Source: Phaeosaccion multiseriatum
Taxonomy: Eukaryota; Ochrophyta, other classes
Length of the DNA stretch: 64,000 nt
Direction: 5' to 3'
NCBI GenBank assembly: GCA_965112735.1
Contig: OZ218950.1
Coordinates: 2,294,001-2,358,000 of the forward strand
How positions within the stretch are numbered: position 1 is the first letter of the stretch; every line of letters begins with the position of its first letter. The position numbers and the translations under genes were made by a program. This document shows positions 34,602-52,460 of this stretch, piece after piece. The notes under the pieces are model-generated. The model did not search any database, had not been told where the DNA came from, and saw only the letters and a list, made by a program, of their open reading frames with translations.

Positions 34602-35659
34602 ATGCTGTGGATCTCTGCTGTAAAGCTGCTACTCTTGCTTTCTCCTGCTGTGGCCTGCCTTCTTTGCGTCTCCCCGCGAGCTCAACCGCAGGCTGCCGCT
34701 CCCGGAAGCGGCAGCCTCAGGAGCGTCGTTGGCTATGGGATGGGAGCGTCAGTAAGCGCAAAGCCTTTGGCGGCGAGGAGAGTCACGCAGCGAAAGGAAA
34801 GGGTAGTCGTGCGGCGAGAGGAAGGAGCAGCCCCGCGAAGACTAGGTAGGAGGGGGCACGGGGGGGCGTTGGGGCTCCACCACGACCGACAACAGGAGGA
34901 GGAGAGGGTTGTCTGGGGTCAGGGGTTGCACTTACTTGGCGAGAAAAGGCGTGGTGCTCGACGACGCACGTCCACCCAGCGGTATGCGCAAGACTCGCCC
35001 TACAGTGGACTAGGTGGTAAAGGAGGAAAGAATCTATGGACCGACGCGGCGGACGAGCAAGCGGAGGAGGAGGAAGAGAAGGAAGAGGAGGAAGGACAGA
35101 CAATTCCAGAGGTGGATGAGCGTCCACGTAAAGAAAGCGAGGGTGGCGGTGTCGAGGAGTCCATCAAGGCCGCTATGATCGCCTTCCTGCGCCTGTACAA
35201 GAAGGAGATGAGCCCTCTCCTGCCGCCCGCCTGCAGGTTCACTCCGACGTGCAGTGAATACGCCGTGGAGTCTGTGCAGAACTACGGGCCTGCCAAGGGG
35301 GTGGTGCTGACTGCGTGGAGGCTGCTGCGCTGCTCTCCCATCGGAGGGGCCGGCTTTGACCCTCCAACTTGGCCGGTGAGGAGAGGAGGGGCGTGTGTGG
35401 TGTGTATTCATTCAATGAGATGCGGCCAACAGGGGGATGAACCAACCCACTCAGAGCCACAACCACTACATGCACGGGCTTGCGAGTAGCTGACATAGCA
35501 GCTTCTCGTGGGTAGGAAGAGGGTTGGGTAGGGCTGGTGACTGACTGTGTACTGTGTGTCCCTTCCTCCCTCCCTCCCTCTGTGCTCTCCCGTCTGCTAT
35601 CGTGTTGCACGCGACAGCCTCCAAACGTCAAGGCAGGTACCTGGGGGAAGGGGAAGTGA
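34602..35659 (+). CDS. yidD: YidD family membrane-insertion efficiency factor, probably plastid
   Basis: Two exons: 34602-35375 and 35618-35659 (271 aa). Bacterial YidD assists YidC/Oxa/Alb3 in inserting membrane proteins. The YidD domain is at residues ~188-255: MIAFLRLYKKEMSPLLPPAC, CRFTPTCSEYAVESV, YGPAKGVVLTAWRLLRCSP and GGAGFDPP, matching the family core including the conserved Cys residues. Ahead of it lie a hydrophobic N-terminal signal (AVKLLLLLSPAVACLL) and ~150 variable residues with an acidic stretch, consistent with import into an organelle. The second exon adds only 13 residues. The start codon overlaps, on the other strand, an ATG of the open frame upstream of the EF-hand gene (shared CATG). 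Confidence 0.85.
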
Positions 35660-36755
35660 AACCTGATATGAAACCTCGCGTGAGGCACGTGCGGTTGGCC
35701 CTTCCTGCACGCCAGGCCGGCTCACCTCCTTGGTGTCAGGACTGGGGATTGAGGAGGCCGCGGTTGGAAGTACTCACCACCACCGCATCACCAGCACCAG
35801 CAAGAGCACCAACACCAGCACCAGCACCAGCACCAGTATCAACGGCAGCATTGAACTGACTACCTGCCGGTCTCATGCGTGGATTGGATTGGAGCTGCCG
35901 TGTGAGGCATCCATCTCTCCAGCACCTCCACTCTGCCACAGACCAGCAGAGAGCACCGAACGCTGAAGCGTGGAGAGCGTAGGAGAGCGACTTTAAATGG
36001 TAGCTATGGTAGCCCCAGGCTTAAGCGCGCCTTTGGGAGTCGGGGCAACGGCAGCGCTTTGGCTGAGGATGGATCGGGATTGGATGCATCCTCTCTCAGA
36101 GAAAGAGGAGGAGGATCGCGGAGGGGATCTCCACCACTTACTTCCCCCTACCATCCACTCCACTCCCTTCCTTTGCTCTCTCTTGCCTCCCCCTATACAC
36201 GCTGTTCTACCAATGGCGTAAGGCTGCTTTCAACTTAGTTTAGAGCGATGGTGGCTCTTGGGGGGGCAATGCGGGCCGGCGGGTAGGACAGAAACTGCCC
36301 TGAGCATGTGCTATATGCTATACATGTGTTTGCAGGAGGGTACGTCATTCTATTCCCGTTTCGATGTACATATAGCCCAAATAGTGAATTAAGGCTAACC
36401 GGGCTTAGTCGCTTAGAGCGCGGCTTCACATGGGGGCTTTCATTGGGGCTCTCCAGGGGGGCTTTCCTCCTCCTCCTCGAAGTCCCTAAGGGACCCTAAC
36501 GGAACTGATGATGGCATTTGGACAAGCGTCAGCTGACCAAGATTAGTTTGGACGCTGTGTATAACTAACACGCTCTAGTTACCCTTTTGGTGAGTCTCCT
36601 GACTGAGCTGCCTGAGCTCAAGTATCACAGAAAACTTCCCAACTTCTATAGCAGCTGGCAACAGACGTGTCGTCTTCCAGCACACCAGAGAGAGTGTCGA
36701 GGAGGTTAATTTGCGGTTGGATACTCCTGTATATATGTATATTACAGGTAGCACA

Positions 36756-36804
36756 CCGGCTGGCGCCGGCGGTAGCAGGTAGCAGGTATCACGTCAGGTG
36801 TCGA
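36756..36804. mobile_element. Partial copy of the TCGACCCC-ended MITE-like element
   Basis: Contains GCGCCGGCGGTAGCAGGTAG followed by CACGTCAGGTGTCGA, matching in reverse orientation one end of the element at 56074-56209, with a 5-bp insertion and one substitution. The adjoining word CCGGCTGGCGCCGG also occurs at 1563-1576. Confidence 0.6.
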
Positions 36805-37168
36805 GCATCTGGTTAGAGCTTGCCCTGTACGTCCATCCCTATCGCCACGCTCTTCCTCGTCAAACGGAACACGCATCGTTCAATCTTACTCTCTGCATGA
36901 TTCTCTCTCTCTACGTATGTACGTACGCCGTGGTTGGACAGTCACCAGCCCGCAGGCTGGGGTTTGCTTTAGCTAGACTAGGTTTTTATCACAGAAACAG
37001 GAGAGTCGCCAGCAGGAGAGCCGGAGAGCCAACCTGTGTGCATCCTCTCGGCGGAGATATTCAACAGCGTACGAACACAGACGCCTCGAGAGGGCTTCGT
37101 TCGCCTCGGGTCCTCGTCCCCCTCCTCCTCGTCCCCCTCCTTCCCTGAGGCCGACGAAGAGATGGAAA

Positions 37169-37572
37169 ATGACGGAGCCGCCTTTGAGAGCCGTGCTGTA
37201 CCACCACCTGCTGCGGCTGCTGCTGAGGAAGGGCAGTGGTGGTGCGAGCAGAGGCGATGGTCATCTTCGCACCCTCCGCTCAAGCCTCCCGAGCATTCTT
37301 GGAGGTACCCACCGACCTGTGCCGGGCCGTTGCGTTGCAGGCAACAGCAACACCCAACAATGACGACGACGACGACGACGACGAATGGAGCACCAACACC
37401 AACACCAACACTCTACAACGGCGGCTTCTCCCTCCCCCCCGTAGGGCTGGAGTTGCAGGACAGCTGGAGTAACGTCAGGAACGTGGCTGCGGAGAGAACC
37501 GTCGAGCTGCTTGGGAGTGAAGAAGGGCAAGCGGGTACACGAAGGAGTATACACTACGGACCCACGAACTGA
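37169..37572 (+). other. Possible broken or unrecognised coding region
   Basis: Two frames in succession look protein-like but do not join: a first reading VVRAEAMVIFAPSAQAS with FLEVPTDLCRAVALQ (from ~37236), and a second ending LQDSWSNVRNVAAERTVELL before a stop at 37572. Poly-Asp or poly-Thr from an ACG repeat lies between. No family was recognised; it could be a decayed gene or one with short introns. Confidence 0.25.
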
Positions 37573-38112
37573 CCCTAAGAAGCAGCTTACTATGTGCTCT
37601 CAGGGCGAAAGCCGAGGCGAAGGCGGGGTACGGTGGCTCGTTGGGGCATCAACATGACGTGCTCCTGCGTGCGATTGACACTCGGAATAGACAAAGGGGT
37701 AGTGGTAGGCGTAGTAGTGGTGGTGGTGGGCTGGTGGTGGCTGGGGTGGCGGCAGGAGGGCTCGTCGAGGGGAGGAGGAGGAGGAGGAGGAGGAGGAGGA
37801 GGAGGAGGAGGAGGAGGAGGGAGGAGGGACATGGAGAGGCAAGGATGCGCCGGCAGCTCTATCAAACGATCGGGACGTGAGAGGCTCTCGCTCTCTCCTC
37901 TCTCTCTCTCTCCTCTCTCCCTCACTCTCTCTCTTTCTGTGTCATCAGCTGCCATCCCCCCCACCCCATCCACTTCCATCCCCAGTGATGGGTGTAGTAG
38001 CGCTCCACGTCTTTACTCGCCTTGAATTCTTGTCCCTGCAAGGCGTGTGTGTACCTGCCATTTCGTCGTGGTTTAAAACTGCGGTATATTGTACCGATGG
38101 GTACTTACTTCA

Positions 38113-38745
38113 AGTATGTATGCATGTATGCATGTATGTATGTATGTATGTATGTATGTATGTATGTATGTATGTATGTATGTATGTATGTATGTATGTA
38201 TGTATGTATGTATGTATGTATGTATGTATGTATGTATGTATGTATGTATGTATGTATGTATGTATGTATGTATGTATGTATGTATGTATGTATGTATGTA
38301 TGTATGTATGTATGTATGTATGTATGTATGTATGTATGTATGTATGTATGTATGTATGTATGTATGTATGTATGTATGTATGTATGTATGTATGTATGTA
38401 TGTATGTATGTATGTATGTATGTATGTATGTATGTATGTATGTATGTATGTATGTATGTATGTATGTATGTATGTATGTATGTATGTATGTATGTATGTA
38501 TGTATGTATGTATGTATGTATGTATGTATGTATGTATGTATGTATGTATGTATGTATGTATGTATGTATGTATGTATGTATGTATGTATGTATGTATGTA
38601 TGTATGTATGTATGTATGTATGTATGTATGTATGTATGTATGTATGTATGTATGTATGTATGTATGTATGTATGTATGTATGTATGTGTGTATGTATGTA
38701 TGTGTGTGTATGTATGTATGTATGTATGTATGTATGTATGTATAT
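38113..38745. repeat. (ATGT)n microsatellite, ~630 bp
   Basis: More than 150 tetranucleotide units, nearly uninterrupted from about 38132 to 38685, with GCATGT variants at the left end and GTGT variants at the right end. The Tyr-Val-Cys-Met and Ile-His-Thr-Tyr frames through it are artefacts. Confidence 0.98.
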
Positions 38746-38914
38746 ATATATATGAGACGAGCCAAAGCACACCACCACCAGCAGCCGCAGCAGCAGCAGC
38801 AACATTGGGAGCTTGCGTAGATGACACATGGGCTCAGGGAAGGAGTGGTGTGCTTTGAAACCCCTGCCTCTTGCCATCGCTCCCTCCCTGCACCTCTACC
38901 CCCCTTCGTGTGCA

Positions 38915-39160
38915 TCACTCAGTGTTTTTGCCGGATGGATCAGTCCTCGCTCTCTTTCGCGAGGGCTGTCCTTCGCGACCAACCCCGTCTCCTCCTTCTC
39001 CCCCTCCACCCATCTCCTCCTGCAGCTCAAAGCCGTACTCGCTCATCAGAGCCTTCACCTCCCTCGACATGCTCTCCAGACAGAAGAAGTCCGCTGCCTG
39101 CAGGGCCTGCTTCGCTCTGACCTCGTCAAACAGCTTCACCTGCCCTTTTCTCGCCGCCCC

Positions 39161-39199
<39 letters not shown>

Positions 39200-41041
39200 T
39201 CCTGCGTCATCGCCACCCATCTCCTGCCTTCCTTTGCCTCTCCTCCTCTTCCCTGTTGATCCCGGCCTTGTCGTCAGCAGCTCCTCCACGCTGCCCGTGG
39301 TGACGAACTTGACCACAGCTTCAAAGCCCTCCTCCGTAAAGCCCACACCATCACACTTCAGCTCCACCTCCTTCCTCTTGCCCTTGCCTTTGCCCCTCCC
39401 CTTCCCGCTGCCCATGAAGCCGCGCTTGGCGGGGTCAAGTAAAGTGGAGAGAATGCCCGCTGGCGAGGAGCGGTCGCTGGTGCTCGGAGAACGTTCTCCT
39501 CTTCCTTCCTTGACCTTCTCCATGAGCTGCTCCACCAGAGGGATGCTCAAAGCGTACAACTTTTCTCCCTTCGCACCGCTCACTTTGTCTACCAGTCGTA
39601 CATCAACTTCTTCGCCACTGCCGCCCAGCATGGAGTAATGTTCCGCTACGGTGTCGAATCTGTCCGCGACAGCATCTCGCTCCCCTCTGGCCTTGTTGAA
39701 CATTGAGGCAATGACGCCACTGAAGCCGCTGTGTGAAGCCAAATCCAAGACCTTCGCGTCCACAGCAGCGCCCATCTTGAGGAGAAACGTGGCCACCTTC
39801 TCGCGGGCCTCCTTGCTTCCTGCCTCAATCCTGCTAATCTCCAGCGTTTCTGCCATGCCTTCTTCGTCAGGATGCATGCAGGCCATCAAAGGGCTTTGCT
39901 CGGTGTCCGTGAGAGCATCGATCTCAGCTCCTGCCTCCACCAGCAGATAGACATCCTCGCTGCTGCCCAAAGCGGCGGCCATATGCAGGGGTGTCCTTCC
40001 AGCCATGTCCTTCACCTTGACAGACGCACCAGCCCGTATGAGCTCGGCAACGATCTTCGCGTGACCCCTGGATACCGCCCCGAAGAGGGGTGTGCTACCA
40101 TGATCATCAGCCAAGTCGAGGGACGCGCCACGGCGAATGAACTCCTTTGCATACGCCAAACTTCCACAGAAGCAAGCCCAAAAAAGCGGCGTCCTCATAC
40201 AATTGTCTCTGGAATCAATCTGCGAACCGTTCTCCAGCAACAAGGGGATGCACTGCTCATTGCCATACTGCACGGTGAGGTGCAGGAGGCTACTGCCTGT
40301 GTTCGTCTTGTTCGTCTTGACGTTCACATCGGCGCCGCTCTTGAGCAGCAAAGCCAGGCTGTCCCTCTTCCCTCTCGCTTCCCCGTCCTGCCCCATGCAT
40401 AAGACCTGGGCTGCCGTGTGATCGTCTCGATTCTTCTCATTTGGGTCGGCCCTCGCCTTGAGCAGCAGCTTCACACACTCAGAGCTCCCGCAATAGGCTG
40501 CGTCATGCAAGGCCCCGCTGCCGGCCGCTACCGCTCCATGCCGTAGCAAGTACCACACGATGAGGGTGTTACCTCTAATAGCAGCCCAAGCGAGAGGAGA
40601 ACATCCATACTCGTAATGTTCTTTCTCGTTGACATCTACACCCGCCTCCACCAGCCCCTTGACCAGGCCAAAGTTCCCCTCCCAAGCAGCGTTGTGCAGA
40701 GCATTTCCACTTTCGGAGACGTCCAAGCCGCACTTACGCAGCAGCCTGACGCTATCCAGCATATTCAGGCCCCTCTCCTCCAAGCACCGTGCCTTCTTGC
40801 TCTTCTTGTCCATGTCGAGCAGGGCATGGAGGGGAGTGTAGCCCTTCTTCTTTGAGGTGTTGAGATCAACTGCAACCAAGACAACCTTGAGCAGGAGGAG
40901 TAGATGCTCTGCGCTGCTGCCCCAGCCTGCCGCCTCCCTCTCCTTGGCGCCCTCATACCACTCGTCAACATGAGCCCCAATTCTATTGAAGCGCTCCATC
41001 ATGCTCCTCTCTTCTTTCCAGATGGGGAGGGGAGGGTCCAA
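38915..41041 (-). CDS. Ankyrin-repeat protein with BTB-like C-terminus (copy 2, inverted)
   Basis: Single exon on the minus strand, 708 aa. Close paralogue of the gene at 12988-15063, in opposite orientation 24 kb away. It has the same plan: ~9 ankyrin repeats, then LVEQLMEKVKEG, FTEEGFEAVVKFVTTGSVEE and KQALQAADFFCLESMSREVK. The homology starts at AHVDEWY; the first ~20 residues (MDPPLPIWKEE) differ. Differences cluster in some ankyrin loops (for example KEHYEYGCSPLAWAAIRGN against KNEYGWSSLACAAHGGH), with a two-residue insertion after KTN. It is divergent from Cpn60 with a 119-bp gap. Confidence 0.85.
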
Positions 41042-41160
41042 CAGACCAACAAAATCAAGATCAAATCAAACGTGCCATAGTTGCCAGTTTCAGTTGGCAT
41101 AATTGCTGCTCCCGCCCCTGCCACAGACTTCCCTCCTTTGCCAAGACAACCTTTGAAAGC
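41042..41160. promoter_or_regulatory. 119-bp divergent promoter region, ankyrin copy 2 / Cpn60
   Basis: The two start codons face away from each other across 119 bp, so 5' UTRs and core promoters must overlap here. No TATA-like element was recognised. Confidence 0.45.
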
Positions 41161-47491
<6,331 letters not shown>

Positions 47492-48663
47492 AGGACAGGG
47501 GAAGGAGTGCATCCAGCATGCCAACATGGTGTTGGGGTGGAATGATGATGCCCAGGTCGACGAAGCGAAGCGAAGTGAAGTGAAGTGAAGGCTTCTCTCC
47601 TCTGCGTGTTCGCCTTCCGCCTCCCCCCGCCCCTGTTCGGTTCCCGTGGGTCCCTCTCCACTCCACCGCTCACCCACCCACCCATCCATCCACCCATCCA
47701 CCCACCCACCCATCCATCCATCCATCCATCCATCCATCCATCCATCCATCCATCCACCCATCCATCCATCCACCCATCCATCCATCCATCCATCCATCCA
47801 CCCATCCATCCACTACCCACCCATCCATCCACCCACCCACCCACCCACCCATCCATCCATCCATCCACCTACCCACCTACCCAACTCCACCTCTCTTCGG
47901 AGCTGTGTGTGTCTGAAGGTTGTTAAGAGGCACCGAGATCCGTCCTCATCTCGCTACTTCTTCACTCAATACATATTGTGCCCTATAGTTGTGACTCTCT
48001 CTCCCTCACATCTCCTGCGTACTAAAACAAATAGAGAACAAGATACTGTTATTTGGAACAAAGCCGAGATTCAACTACTCCGTGCGCTTTTGTCTCTCGA
48101 GAGAGTGTGGACAGGTGGAACAAAAAAGCAAACACCAAAAGTAGTCTCAAGTACTCTGAGTACGATAGAAACGATGGCGTACAGTATTCAGGTGCGAAAC
48201 ACTTCCATTTGAATTTGTTTTCCGCCTGTCTCTCTTGTTTGCCTACCTGCCTGCGTGCCTGTCTGCCTGTCTGCCAGTCTGCCTGCCTGCCCATATGCCC
48301 GCATGTGACCATCTCTCAGACCTGCCCATCCGCTGCCTGCCCATACACCAGCCTGTCCATAAACCTGCCTGCCTATGCGTCAGCCTAGGATGGGGGATCA
48401 GGATCAGCCCCACCCACCAAAGGGGACTGACCACACCCCACACACCCCACCAGAGCTGCTGAGAGCTGCTGATGGCTGAGCTCATCTCAAAGCATGTCAT
48501 GTGTCAAGATGTTCAGTTCAGTTCAGGTCAATTCATTTAGACCCTTACTCAACGAATAAATCGATCCTAGAAAGAAGTACAATGGTCTGATGCAAATATC
48601 GAAATGGGTCGATGGGGTCCGTCCGTCCGTCTGTCCGTTCGTCCATTCGTGCAGTCGCTCTAT
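47492..48663. other. Convergent gap, Cpn60 / RPN8
   Basis: 1.17 kb between converging stops. It holds the CCAT array (47675-47880) and a TGCC/TGTC-rich stretch (48220-48390). No gene was recognised. Confidence 0.5.
47675..47880. repeat. (CCAT)n / (CCAC)n microsatellite
   Basis: About 50 tetranucleotide units alternating blocks of CCAT and CCAC, ~185 bp downstream of the Cpn60 stop. Confidence 0.95.
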
Positions 48664-49517
48664 TTATTCCTTGGTGGACTTGTCATCTTCCGTATCCATG
48701 GCAGAGTCCCCTTGCTTCTCCTCCTCCTACGCCGGACGGTACAGCAAAGTAAAGTAGGGAGGGTTAAGAGGGAGGAGGAGGGGGTGTAAACAGCGGGCGG
48801 AGGGGTTTCTCCGTCACGCCCCCACCCATCCCTAAATCACTCCCTCCCTCCCCTCCCTTCCCCTTTCCCTCCCTCCCTCCCTTCACTCACCACTCCTTCG
48901 TCGTCCTTTTTGTCCTTTTGGTCTGCCTTGGTGGCCGCCTTATCCTGTTCAATTTCATTTTTGAGTTCATTCAAAAGCCAAATCATTAATGTATCAAGTC
49001 AGATCACCCGCGTCTGAGTCACAAACTGACATCTTTGTCAGAGGTCAATAAACTAACACACAAACTGCATTACTGAATGCAACTGCAAACTGACCTTGTC
49101 CTTGTGCTGCTGCTGCTGCTTGGCGACGGCTTCTGCCCCCATGACCAACAGGTCGTCCGTCTCTCTGTACTTGATCTTGTTGTTCACAAGGTCGTGCAGA
49201 GCGATAATACTGGGCAGAGAGGGAGGGAGGGAGGGAGGGAGGAAGGGAGGGAGGAAGGGAGAGAGGGTAAGGAGGGAAGGAGGGAGGGAGGGAGGGAGGG
49301 AGGAAGGGAGGGAGAGAGGGTAAGGAGGGAAGGAGGGAGGGAGGGAGGGAGGGAGGAAGCGAGAGAGAGAGGGAGGGAGGGAAGGAGAAAGGGAGAGAGG
49401 ATGGCAGCGGCGGGACAGAGGGGTAGAGGAGAGAGGCAGATGTGGGGGTGGGAGGGGCATAGAGGAGAGAGGGAACAAGGAAGGAATACATGCATGCATA
49501 CCCGCAGAACAAAATCG

Positions 49518-49554
<37 letters not shown>

Positions 49555-49833
49555 ACCCACACCCACACACACACCCACATACCTGCGGATGAGGGCGCAG
49601 AGGTAGACTACAAGGTGCATGTCATTGGTCTTGACGAGCATGCCCTTGACAAGCTGGTCCATGTTGAGGTTAGGCAGCAGGTTGAAGGTGTTCTGCATGT
49701 CGTACATGATCTGGGGGTGTTAAAAGGAAGGGGAGGGGGGAGGGGGGGGGTCAGATGATGGAGCAGGGAGGGAGTGTGGGCAGCTGCAAAAGAGAAGGAG
49801 AGGATCCCAGTAGCAGCAGCGGCAGCAATAGTA

Positions 49834-49893
<60 letters not shown>

Positions 49894-52263
49894 CTGCAGC
49901 AGCAGGAATGGCAGTAGTAGGAGTCATAAATAGGAGCAGTAGTAGTGCTAGTAACAATAGTAGTAGGAGTAGCAGTAGAGAGCAGTAATACAGGTGGTTA
50001 ATGGGTCGTAAGTACTCGTTAATAGACGGTTTACTACCTACCTGGTTGTTGATGGGCAGCTTGCCCTCGGACACGTTGCGTAGATACACTTGCATCTCCT
50101 CCAGCCTCTCCTTCAGCCCGGCCAGGGCACTCAACTTGTGCTTGATCTGTGATTCAAAGAGGGAGGCAGGGAGGGAGGGAGGGAGAGAGAGAGAGAGGAA
50201 GGGAGGGATGGAGGGAGGGAGGGAGGGAGGCAGACATGGAGCCAAACAGACAGAGAAGTGAAGGTACGTGAGCAACACTGGAGTATCGATTTCATACATC
50301 GAGGCCAACAAACTGCAACTTCAACTGCAACTGACCTGGTTGGCGAGCGAAGACACACTGGGGTCGTTGATGTCTCGGAGAAGATGCTCCACACCCACCT
50401 CCTCCGCCTCCAAGGCACCGATGGTACTGAGAGTGGGGGAGGAGGAAGAGGGTAGTGCGGGGTGTCAAGAGAGGGCGGGAGATAGAGGGGCTGGGTGGGT
50501 GGGGATGCCGTCGCTGACTGTGACAAACTACCTAAACAGAAAGACTTGACTGACTGACCAAGTGCCAGCCCGACGTGCCTCCCCGTAAGACTGACTGACT
50601 GACTGACTGACTACATGCCCGCCCTTCCTTACGACTATATATTTCCCCTGACCCATATGCCTCTCCCTCTCTCGTTCTCATCCCCTAACCTGGCTATGTG
50701 CTTGAACGTCCTCTGCACCTCCTTGCCATCCGCCTCCACCTCCTCCGATGTGCGATAGGCAGTCGTGGGGATGCCCTCCACCCCGGGTCTGACATCCACA
50801 ATGACGTAATAGGGGTCCTTCACGAAGCGTTTGAAGAGGGAGGCGATGGAGAGATCGTTCTCGCGGATCTTGGGGCCCGTGCTGTTGGGGTGGGGGGGAG
50901 AAGGGAGGAGGAGGAGGAGGAGGAGGAGGAGGAGGACGGGGAGGGGGAGGAGGAGGAGGAGGGGAGGGGGAGGAGGAGGAGGAGGAGGAGGACGGGGAGG
51001 GGGAGGAGGACGAAGAGGGGTTTGGGGGGGGAGGAGGAGGAGAATTAGGACGATAGTGCTGCTGCAGCAGGAGGAGGAGGCAGGAGGAGGAGAAAAGACA
51101 GAGAGGGAGAAGGAGGAGGAGTTTGCCTCTCTCTCTTTGTGTGTGTGTTCTCGTCTGTCTCAGTCTCTCTCTCCCTCTGTGTGTGCGTGTACACACACAT
51201 GCTTCGCACTCGTCCCGTCTTACCTGTAGAAGCCCACAATCCTCTCCTTGGCGTTGACCTTCTTGAACATTTCGAACATTGACTCAAGGAAGTTGTGGTC
51301 CAAGTACCAGATACTGATCAACAGATTAGAGGTATATGGGCAGGCGCATCATGAGCAAGCTATATGGGTAGAGGCTAGGGGAAGGCAGGTAGGGAGTAGA
51401 GCAAGGGACGGATTGATGCAGGAGGGGAGGAGGACGTCCAGGTTACACCTACTCTCCGTGGCCGGAGATCGTTTTGTACCTTGGATTTCGGAGGTCTTCC
51501 TCAAAGGGCACAGCGAATGAATTGGTGACATCGACAGTGGCTTTGTACCTTGAGCCTAGCAACACCCCCACTGCTCGCCGCTTTGTACCCTGTTGTGCGC
51601 ACGTTTCAGAGCATGTGGGTAGGGAGGGGGGGGGGGGGGTGGACGCGAACCGTTTAGTAGCAGCAGCAAAACAGGCGGCAAATGCAGGCAATAAAGCAGG
51701 CCTTGGAGGAAGTATCGGCCCTCTTAGGTGGAGAGAATGCGAAGTAGTAGGTGCAGGGTCGATCACACGCCGTCTCCCGTTACCACCACCAGTAGCTCGT
51801 ACGTCGGCAAGAGCGGGAGGCCATCCCTCGAGGCTTAGCAGCCTGACCTTTCTCTCTAATTGAGACAGCGTGTACGACTATAGATCCCACGCGTGAATAC
51901 AGAACTATTCGGCGTGAAATTCAGCAACGCGCAGCCTTCCCCTGCAACGCACGGGTCCCTCATGTCGTTCTCAAGGGCGAAAGCCAGGAGGAAGGAAGGA
52001 GGGAAGAAAAGGGAGGGAAATGAAGTTGAAAGTACGAGCCGCCTCACCTTCGCGACTCTGTTGTAGTGATCCACGACGCTGAGTAGAACTAATGGATGCA
52101 CAACCACGTCCGTCTCTGCTTCTACCACTGGCGCTGCTGGCTGCCCATCCTTGCTTTGTGCCTCTGCTCCTCCTGCCCCCCCTCCTCCCCCCTCTGCGGG
52201 TCCTGACGTGCCCCCCGCCTTCTCCCCCTTGGCCTCCTCCCTCCCCTCATCCTTAGGAGGCAT
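48664..52263 (-). CDS. RPN8: 26S proteasome regulatory subunit RPN8 / PSMD7
   Basis: Ten exons on the minus strand: 52263-52048, 51589-51480, 51313-51224, 50881-50690, 50426-50336, 50146-50042, 49710-49583, 49209-49095, 48944-48891, 48726-48664 (387 aa). RPN8 pairs with the deubiquitinase RPN11 in the proteasome lid. MPN domain: [78 protein letters not shown]. The position equivalent to the JAMM His reads YSTGP, consistent with a non-catalytic MPN fold. Then [51 protein letters not shown] and a charged tail. An extra ~50-residue Gly/Ala/Glu N-terminus precedes the domain. The small last exon was found by frame and acceptor only. Confidence 0.92.
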
Positions 52264-52460
52264 TTGTCCCCGTCGCTGCCAGTCTGTCCTCTCTTCCTCT
52301 TTCTTAATAGAGTTTGGAGTTCCAAAGAGGGTTGGCCGGCCGGAACGGCAGTCTCTACTTCACAAGTAGATGTGAGAGGTGGGCCCCTGGGGTAAAAAGC
52401 CTCGACTTTTCTTGATTTTGAATACATTGAGCCTGGAAATTAATAAAGAGAGGTGTGGCG
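52264..52460. promoter_or_regulatory. 197-bp divergent promoter region, RPN8 / SLD5
   Basis: Short gap between divergent starts; it must contain both promoters. It includes an imperfect GGCCGGCCGG palindrome at about 52334-52342. No known element is claimed. Confidence 0.45.

Larger units (their letters stand above)
35660..38112. other. Gene-poor region
   Basis: 2.45 kb without a firm gene. Possible coding fragments lie at 37169-37572. Contents include a CACCAG repeat (35780-35850), a dispersed-repeat fragment at 36756-36804, and a (GGA)n tract at about 37764-37820. The sequence 36240-36700 is less repetitive and unexplained. Confidence 0.4.

Noticed and set aside
38022-38918. Long Tyr-Val-Cys-Met or Ile-His-Thr-Tyr proteins
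   Set aside because: Open frames through the ATGT array in all phases.
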